Assembly: GCF_000422465.1 (NCBI RefSeq)
Contig: NZ_KE383843.1
Location: forward strand, 62,001-126,000
Length of the DNA: 64,000 nt
Reading direction: 5' to 3'
Origin: Paenibacillus harenae DSM 16969
GTDB lineage: Bacteria; Bacillota; Bacilli; Paenibacillales; Paenibacillaceae
Below are positions 59,008-64,000 of this stretch, one piece after another (positions within the stretch are counted from its first letter, which is position 1; every line of letters starts with the position of its first letter). The notes beneath the pieces are model-generated. The model made no database searches, had not been told where the DNA came from, and saw only the letters and a program-made list of their open reading frames with translations. The position numbers and the translations under genes are program-made.

Positions 59008-60657
59008 TTGTACACTTTATTAATCGTGGATGATGAACGTTTGGTTGTGGACACGCTTGCGAAGACGATTCCTTGGTCGACGATTCAGATCGAGTATGTA
59101 CTCAAAGCATACTCGGCGGCCCAAGCATTGCAGTTGATGAACACCCATAACGTCGATATCGTCATTACCGATATACGAATGCCGAAAGTGACCGGGCTGG
59201 AGCTCATCGAAAAAATAAGAGAGCTCAATAAGAGAACGAAGTGCATCATCTATACCGGTTATTCCGACTTCGAATATGCCAGACAAGCGATGTCCTCTCA
59301 AGTCGTCGAATATTTGCTCAAGCCCGCGAGGGACGAAGACATTCTTGCAGCCGCTATGCGCATGACGCAGCGGTTAGATGAAGAATGGGAGCAAGTCGTA
59401 TCTTTGCAGAATGCTTCGGCTGCTCTGAAACAAAATCTTCCCTTGCTTCGTACTGCCCTGGTTAACGACTTGATTCGCGGGAGGAAAATAGCAGCCAAAG
59501 AACTTGCGCATAAGCTAGATCTTCTACAATTCCCTTTTCATAACGAGGACCAATTCGCGATCATCCTTATTCGCCTGGAAGAATCCTTTACTAATTATGA
59601 TCTGGAAAGCGTAGCCTTGTTCGAATTTGCGATTGCCAATATCGCGGAAGAAACGATGAACGAGCATTTCAAGCTGCTGCACGCCAAGGACGCCTATGAT
59701 TATTTGGTCATTATAGCCAAGTTAAGCGATCAGAAGGCCGCTCAGCTCCAAAGTCCCGGTACAGATTCAGCTGAGGCAGCGCAGCGGCTTATTGAGCAAT
59801 CCGCCATGCGTCTGCATGAGAATGTCAAAAATTTTCTTAAACGCAGCATATCGGTCGTCGTTAGCAAATGGGATCATTTTCCTATGAAAGTGCCCGCCAT
59901 GTATCAGGAGTGCGTCACCGCCATGCGCAGAAACGTCGGTCAAAACACCGGAATTTATATGACCTTATCACATGAGCATCAACCGGATCATATCCATTCC
60001 ATGCAAGCCTTGTACGAGCCTCCTACCTTCCAGCATCTGCTCGATGTTGGCAATCGGGAAGCTACCATTCAAAAAATACACTCGATCGCTCAAGAATTGA
60101 GGGATTTGCCTAATTTTACGCAAGATCATCTTATGGAGGTTTACTTTCATATTTCTTCCGCCTTTGCTTATGCAGCACACAAGAACGGAAAAACAATGGG
60201 GCAGCTGCTGCAGAGCGACTATGATGCTTTTCTGTCCCGACGTTCATTCGCTAGCATTAAGCAGCTGGAAACCTGGGCGCTAGAATTTATCGAGAAGCTA
60301 TTTGATGATATGGAGTATGGCATTGTAGACAATAAAACGAATGTCATTCAGAAAGTGAAGCAATATATCCATGACCACCTGTCTGAAGATGTCACCTTGC
60401 AAGCGCTCGCCGACCAAATTTATTTGCATCCTGTCTATCTATCTACGATCTTCAAATCGGAAACCGGCGAAAATATAAGAGATTACATCATCAATCAGAA
60501 AATGGAGAAGGCAGCCTGGCTGCTGAGGCATACAAACGACAAAATTTATCAGATCTGCTCTCAAATCGGTTATCAGAACCCGCCTTATTTCATCAAGCTG
60601 TTCAAAAAACATTTTGGCCAGACTCCTCAGGATTACAGGAGCAGCCGCTCGAATTAA
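59008..60657 (+). CDS. response regulator (YesN type, receiver plus AraC HTH)
   Basis: 549 residues: receiver with D8-D9-E10, phosphoacceptor D55 in ITDIRMP and K105 in LLKPA; middle helical part; AraC helix-turn-helix pair at about 450-545 (VTLQALADQIYLHPVYLSTIF, IYQICSQIGYQNPPYFIKLF). TTG start at 59008 behind GAGGGGG. Likely activator of the divergent LplABC operon. Confidence 0.91.
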   Translation: MYTLLIVDDERLVVDTLAKTIPWSTIQIEYVLKAYSAAQALQLMNTHNVDIVITDIRMPKVTGLELIEKIRELNKRTKCIIYTGYSDFEYARQAMSSQVVEYLLKPARDEDILAAAMRMTQRLDEEWEQVVSLQNASAALKQNLPLLRTALVNDLIRGRKIAAKELAHKLDLLQFPFHNEDQFAIILIRLEESFTNYDLESVALFEFAIANIAEETMNEHFKLLHAKDAYDYLVIIAKLSDQKAAQLQSPGTDSAEAAQRLIEQSAMRLHENVKNFLKRSISVVVSKWDHFPMKVPAMYQECVTAMRRNVGQNTGIYMTLSHEHQPDHIHSMQALYEPPTFQHLLDVGNREATIQKIHSIAQELRDLPNFTQDHLMEVYFHISSAFAYAAHKNGKTMGQLLQSDYDAFLSRRSFASIKQLETWALEFIEKLFDDMEYGIVDNKTNVIQKVKQYIHDHLSEDVTLQALADQIYLHPVYLSTIFKSETGENIRDYIINQKMEKAAWLLRHTNDKIYQICSQIGYQNPPYFIKLFKKHFGQTPQDYRSSRSN

Positions 60658-60660
60658 CAA

Positions 60661-60695
60661 GAGCCGCCCTAGAACATCATGTTCCAGGGCGGCTC
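60661..60695. terminator. bidirectional terminator
   Basis: GAGCCGCCCTAGAAC / GTTCCAGGGCGGCTC stem with a 5-base loop, followed by TTCATC on the plus strand and TTGTTAATT on the minus strand, between two convergent genes. Confidence 0.8.
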
Positions 60696-60699
60696 TTCA

Positions 60700-62772
60700 T
60701 CAAATTACGGTGTATCGGAATAAAGCATAGGTAAACTGACCGTCCAATTCGAACGCTGCATACCCTTTATCATCTGTCGATGCCTTTATTTGTTTGCTTG
60801 TCCCCAGTATACAATCCAACTGCAATTGTTTATTTTTCAAGCTCCATAGGCGATAGTCATGCGCGTTGCCGCTATTTCGTTCCTTTATCACTAACAGATA
60901 ACCGCTCTTCTCTGACGTGATGGATTGAAAGCCTGTCCAAACGGTACCATTGGGCTCTTCGCCAATAGGCAGGACATGCCCCGCAAGAATATCGCTTTGA
61001 ACCTCTCTATATTTAGGCACAATACGCTCAAGAATCCGAACAGACTCTTCATCCAGACCCGTCTGTTCCATCCAGGCCAGCGGATTCGCGAACATCGTGA
61101 TCGCGAAAGCATATTCCAACCCGCAAGCTGAAGGCGACAATACATCCCCTTCATACAGATGAGCATTTCGTTTGACATTCAGAAATTCCGCTTGTATGCG
61201 ATAAGTCGGATAGTAACGCGATAACATCCAGACATTTCTTAACGTACAGTGCTGAAAATAATTCGGCCAAGCGCCAAATTTTCCTGTAAACCTATTTTCG
61301 AGAAATAAAGAACCATACTGCAACTGCCCATAATAGCCGCTTCTTGTGCCAGCAGTCACATCCATATTGAAAAACACTTTACGATCGGTATTTTCGAGCA
61401 CTCTTCTTAATAGACGGTTAAGATTCTCCTCTCCCGCCTTGGATGTAAATTCAATGCCATCCATCTTAAAGGCTGTGATCCCGTATTTTTGATGAAGCTT
61501 AATTAATACCTGACTGTCCTTCTCCCAATTTTCGAAGTCATTGATCGAGTCAGGAGAGAACCATAGCCCCATTTTTATCCCCTTCTCTTCGGCGGACGCG
61601 ATAATCGGCTCAAGCCCGTTAGGGAACCGTTTATCGTTAACCTTCCAGAAATCAGGGTTATGTTTATAATAGCCCTTTCCCCATGCGCCGCCAGGAAGAA
61701 CGGAGTTAGCGGTTGTTCCATTCTGCCAGCCGTCGTCGATTTGATAGAAGGTAACTCCCGTTCTTTTCGCTGCCCCAAGCTCCTCCAGCAGGAATTGCTC
61801 GCTTAGTCTCCCGTCAGAGGATTGATCTCCCCATGTATTGGACATGATGAAGGCATCTTTATCAGGGTTGAACACATGAATCGTATTATGGTATTGATGG
61901 AGTGCCGATAGAGCAGCCTCTTCGTCTCCGCTCCATAGCAAGATTGTGCTTCCATAAGTCGTTAGCGTTCGATGACGATTCAAGTCATGACGGTCAAAGC
62001 CCCAGCCAACTGCAAATACATTCATTCCTCGAATAAAAAAATCGCTGTCGACATCACCAAGATAATCAAGAGGTGTAGGCCCTTCCTTGATGAACGTTAA
62101 TCCATCCTTGGACAAATGATCATTTACAACCAGTAGATTTCCATTCATAAACCTGCGTTCACGCCTGGAGAAAAGTCCTTTTCGAGTAAAAACAAGATTG
62201 TCAAAGTCATCGGTCACATCGATAAACTCCACACTCTTCCATCCCATATGAACGGGCTCCAAAGGAAAGCTGTCCTGGTAATCATCCGTAAGCTCCTTGA
62301 AATGCGCTCTCTTCGCTGGAGTAACCTCGGCTTTCTCTGCAGGAACAGGAAGGTTGACTCCATCCTTCAGACTGACATTAACAAAGGATCTTATTAAAGG
62401 AGATGCCGGGTAAACGATATGGATCCATCTCACTGCACAATCCTTATATGCCAGACAAACTTCCACACGTAAGTGTTCTTTGGCAATGCCGCAATCATCA
62501 TCCAGTTTGGCTTCGACCGTAAGACTTGAACGCTCACCATAAATAAAGGAAGAATGATAGAAAGCGTACTTTTGATTGACATTTGTTAACCAATCATGAG
62601 TATCTTCCACCGTAAACCATTCTTTATTGGTTACTTTATTTAATAACGATATAACAGTCGGAATATCTTCTTTGACACTCCAAGTCCTTTCGAAGGTCTT
62701 GTTCCCGATTTTAAGTGTATGACCTTCTAACAAAACATAACAATCCTCAAACGTATAATGATAATCTAGCAT
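60700..62772 (-). CDS. GH36-type alpha-galactosidase
   Basis: 690-residue enzyme without signal peptide. N-terminal beta-sandwich (about 1-300), then a TIM barrel with FYQIDDGWQ at 342-350, MGLWFSPDS at 401-409 and the nucleophile D438 in FKMDG, as in GH36/GH27. Removes terminal alpha-galactose from oligosaccharides; the family also holds alpha-N-acetylgalactosaminidases, so the exact sugar is open. AAAAGGAGTGG precedes ATG 62772. Convergent with the response regulator; probably part of the same glycan-use locus as the third transporter. Confidence 0.83.
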   Translation of the reverse strand: MLDYHYTFEDCYVLLEGHTLKIGNKTFERTWSVKEDIPTVISLLNKVTNKEWFTVEDTHDWLTNVNQKYAFYHSSFIYGERSSLTVEAKLDDDCGIAKEHLRVEVCLAYKDCAVRWIHIVYPASPLIRSFVNVSLKDGVNLPVPAEKAEVTPAKRAHFKELTDDYQDSFPLEPVHMGWKSVEFIDVTDDFDNLVFTRKGLFSRRERRFMNGNLLVVNDHLSKDGLTFIKEGPTPLDYLGDVDSDFFIRGMNVFAVGWGFDRHDLNRHRTLTTYGSTILLWSGDEEAALSALHQYHNTIHVFNPDKDAFIMSNTWGDQSSDGRLSEQFLLEELGAAKRTGVTFYQIDDGWQNGTTANSVLPGGAWGKGYYKHNPDFWKVNDKRFPNGLEPIIASAEEKGIKMGLWFSPDSINDFENWEKDSQVLIKLHQKYGITAFKMDGIEFTSKAGEENLNRLLRRVLENTDRKVFFNMDVTAGTRSGYYGQLQYGSLFLENRFTGKFGAWPNYFQHCTLRNVWMLSRYYPTYRIQAEFLNVKRNAHLYEGDVLSPSACGLEYAFAITMFANPLAWMEQTGLDEESVRILERIVPKYREVQSDILAGHVLPIGEEPNGTVWTGFQSITSEKSGYLLVIKERNSGNAHDYRLWSLKNKQLQLDCILGTSKQIKASTDDKGYAAFELDGQFTYALFRYTVI

Positions 62773-62877
62773 AGAACCACTCCTTTTATACCAACATACC
62801 GATTGCATGCTTGAAAGTATAGAACGCAGTTTTAAGATTCGAAATGTTCGTTTAAGAACATTGCGCTAGAATGCAAA

Positions 62878-62916
62878 AGAGCCGTCTAACATGTCAGCAC
62901 ATGTTAAGACGGCTCT
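62878..62916 (-). terminator. terminator of the beta-helix gene
   Basis: AGAGCCGTCTTAACATGT / ACATGTTAGACGGCTCT stem with a 4-base loop, followed by TTTTGCATT on the minus strand, 9 bp after the stop. Confidence 0.75.
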
Positions 62917-62925
62917 GCTTACATC

Positions 62926-64000
62926 TTATTGATAAGCTCTAAAATCGTTAATTTGCCACCATGCGTTATTGTTCGTATTGATAGCTACTACAATATACCG
63001 TCCTGTCGTTGCAGGGAACGTTAAATCAATAACAGGGTTCGAATTATTCGTTAATGTCGCCACAACCGTTCCCCAAGTAAAGTCGTTCGACACGTAAACA
63101 TTGACTCCTCTTGGGTAGTTATTCGAATCGGATGAGAGGAATTTGATTCGGCTTACTTGCTGCGGGGATCCCATATCGATACGGAACCATTGCCCCTGAC
63201 TCATGCTTGCGCCTGAGTAATACGCGGTATTCATGTCATTATCGATTGCGTTGGTTGGATACATGCCTGTACTGCCTGAGGAAGCCACCGTCCAATTGGT
63301 CCGGGAGATTTCTCCGCCTCCCTGTAATTCATATGCTCCGCGATCCACAGCACCTCCTACTGGCCGCGGATTATAGGCGAAGTCATTGGATGGGGCTAAG
63401 TTACTCGTACCTGAATTGATAGCCGGCGACCCTGACTGCAAGTGGAAGTCCCCTCCTGCTGGGTTGACATAGAGCGGATTCCCGACGATATCGTTAGGTC
63501 CGGTTACAGCAGGCGTTCCATTGTAGTAGAGATTATAATTGTAAGTGACATTGCTGTTACTCCCATTTGGGTTTACAGCCCTGCCTGAGCGAGCATACAT
63601 CACATTATTGTACAGCTTCACATTCGTGCTGCCTTGCGCATAGATTTCGCCATAATTGAGCTGCGAGGAATTTTGATAAGAGCTGTTGTTAATGATGTCA
63701 ACATTCGCGCTGGAGTAGGAGTGAATCCCTGAGCCGCCATTTAGATAAACAAGATTATTGGTTACGAGGGTTTTACCGGTATAGGGGGCTAATCTTCCAT
63801 TAAGCTGCGTATTCTTATTGTCATCGATAATGATCCCGTTACCGTCTGAATAGGCCTCATGCTTAGCCCATTTCACAAGGGTTTTGTTGTTATAGACGCG
63901 ATTGTTTCTAACGATATTCTTATAAGCGGATGTGTTGTTGTCGGAATTATAGGAGTGGAATACACTAATGCCGCTTGTTGCGTAGATCGTAAACCATGAG
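62926..64000 (-). CDS. right-handed beta-helix protein with C-terminal discoidin domain (5' end outside window)
   Basis: The last 358 residues of a probably secreted polysaccharide-acting protein. The N-terminal part visible here (to about residue 230) shows Asn-rich parallel beta-helix repeats of the pectate-lyase/PbH1 kind: NNRVYNNK, NNLVYLNGGSGIHSYSSANV, NNSSYQNSS, YNNVMYA. The C-terminal 125 residues form an F5/8 type C (discoidin, CBM32-like) domain, from NWTVASSG through DNDMNTAYYSG and GQWFRIDMGSP to YIVVAINT. The frame is open at the window edge, so signal peptide and any catalytic residues are not visible. Serine-, asparagine- and tyrosine-rich, typical of extracellular proteins. Confidence 0.82.
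   Translation of the reverse strand, partial: SWFTIYATSGISVFHSYNSDNNTSAYKNIVRNNRVYNNKTLVKWAKHEAYSDGNGIIIDDNKNTQLNGRLAPYTGKTLVTNNLVYLNGGSGIHSYSSANVDIINNSSYQNSSQLNYGEIYAQGSTNVKLYNNVMYARSGRAVNPNGSNSNVTYNYNLYYNGTPAVTGPNDIVGNPLYVNPAGGDFHLQSGSPAINSGTSNLAPSNDFAYNPRPVGGAVDRGAYELQGGGEISRTNWTVASSGSTGMYPTNAIDNDMNTAYYSGASMSQGQWFRIDMGSPQQVSRIKFLSSDSNNYPRGVNVYVSNDFTWGTVVATLTNNSNPVIDLTFPATTGRYIVVAINTNNNAWWQINDFRAYQ

Noticed and set aside
1..64000. CRISPR arrays, rRNA, tRNA, phage structural genes
   Set aside because: No regularly spaced repeats, no rRNA or tRNA signatures and no head, tail or integrase genes were seen; the only transposase is the IS3 pair.

Overview
The window looks like a chromosomal stretch of a spore-forming, plant- or soil-associated member of the Paenibacillaceae (Paenibacillus or Cohnella type). 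The basis is a SigK-type sporulation sigma factor, strong AGGAGG-type ribosome binding sites with frequent GTG/TTG starts, three LplABC-type oligosaccharide ABC transporters, YesM/YesN-type sensor kinase and AraC-type response regulator pairs, and many stand-alone AraC regulators. No species can be named from the sequence alone. No rRNA, tRNA or CRISPR array was seen.

Layout. (1) 1-4373: AT-rich minus-strand operon of two permeases, a substrate-binding lipoprotein and a response regulator running off the left edge. (2) 4374-7897: an intergenic stretch with a short sigK-like repeat, a patatin-like lipase, a sigK gene lacking its 5' third, and next to the break a zeta-toxin-like kinase with a 58-residue partner gene. 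(3) 7898-12712: a desaturase/Rieske ferredoxin pair, two convergent paralogous AraC regulators that overlap, and a Gfo/Idh/MocA protein. (4) 12789-23321: a minus-strand operon (permease, permease, lipoprotein, a pyruvyl-transferase/GH88 fusion, DUF2264) opposite a membrane-anchored AraC regulator. (5) 23393-26684: ADP-ribosylglycohydrolase, AraC regulator, ribokinase. (6) 26883-34964: a six-gene catabolic operon (ROK kinase, phosphotriesterase/lactonase-like, SDR, SIS isomerase, FAD oxidoreductase, GH94-like phosphorylase) with a GntR/UTRA regulator and three matching operators. (7) 35140-40208: GH88/105-like hydrolase; ferredoxin reductase, Rieske ferredoxin and amidohydrolase behind a cre-like site; AraC regulator. 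(8) 40209-43531: a repeat cluster, then a dehydrogenase-epimerase-dehydrogenase operon with a divergent AraC gene. (9) 44528-51241: an IS3-family insertion with a stranded gene end beside it, a kinase/regulator pair, a PhyH-type dioxygenase and an AraC regulator. (10) 51303-64000: a GH3 relic, a GH101/GH129-like glycosidase, the third transporter operon with its divergent kinase/regulator pair, a GH36-type alpha-galactosidase, and a secreted beta-helix/discoidin protein cut by the right edge.

The whole reads as a mosaic of sugar-scavenging modules. Extracellular or cytoplasmic glycosidases release oligosaccharides, LplABC-type transporters import them, and kinases, dehydrogenases, isomerases and a lactonase-like enzyme process them. 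Each module carries its own regulator (AraC, YesM/YesN or GntR). The most unusual points are the broken sigK with its zeta-toxin neighbour and duplicated AATGA-ended site, the pyruvyl-transferase/GH88 fusion, the operator set of the GntR module, the terminator embedded in a convergent gene, and catalytic-residue substitutions in the Gfo/Idh and SDR proteins.
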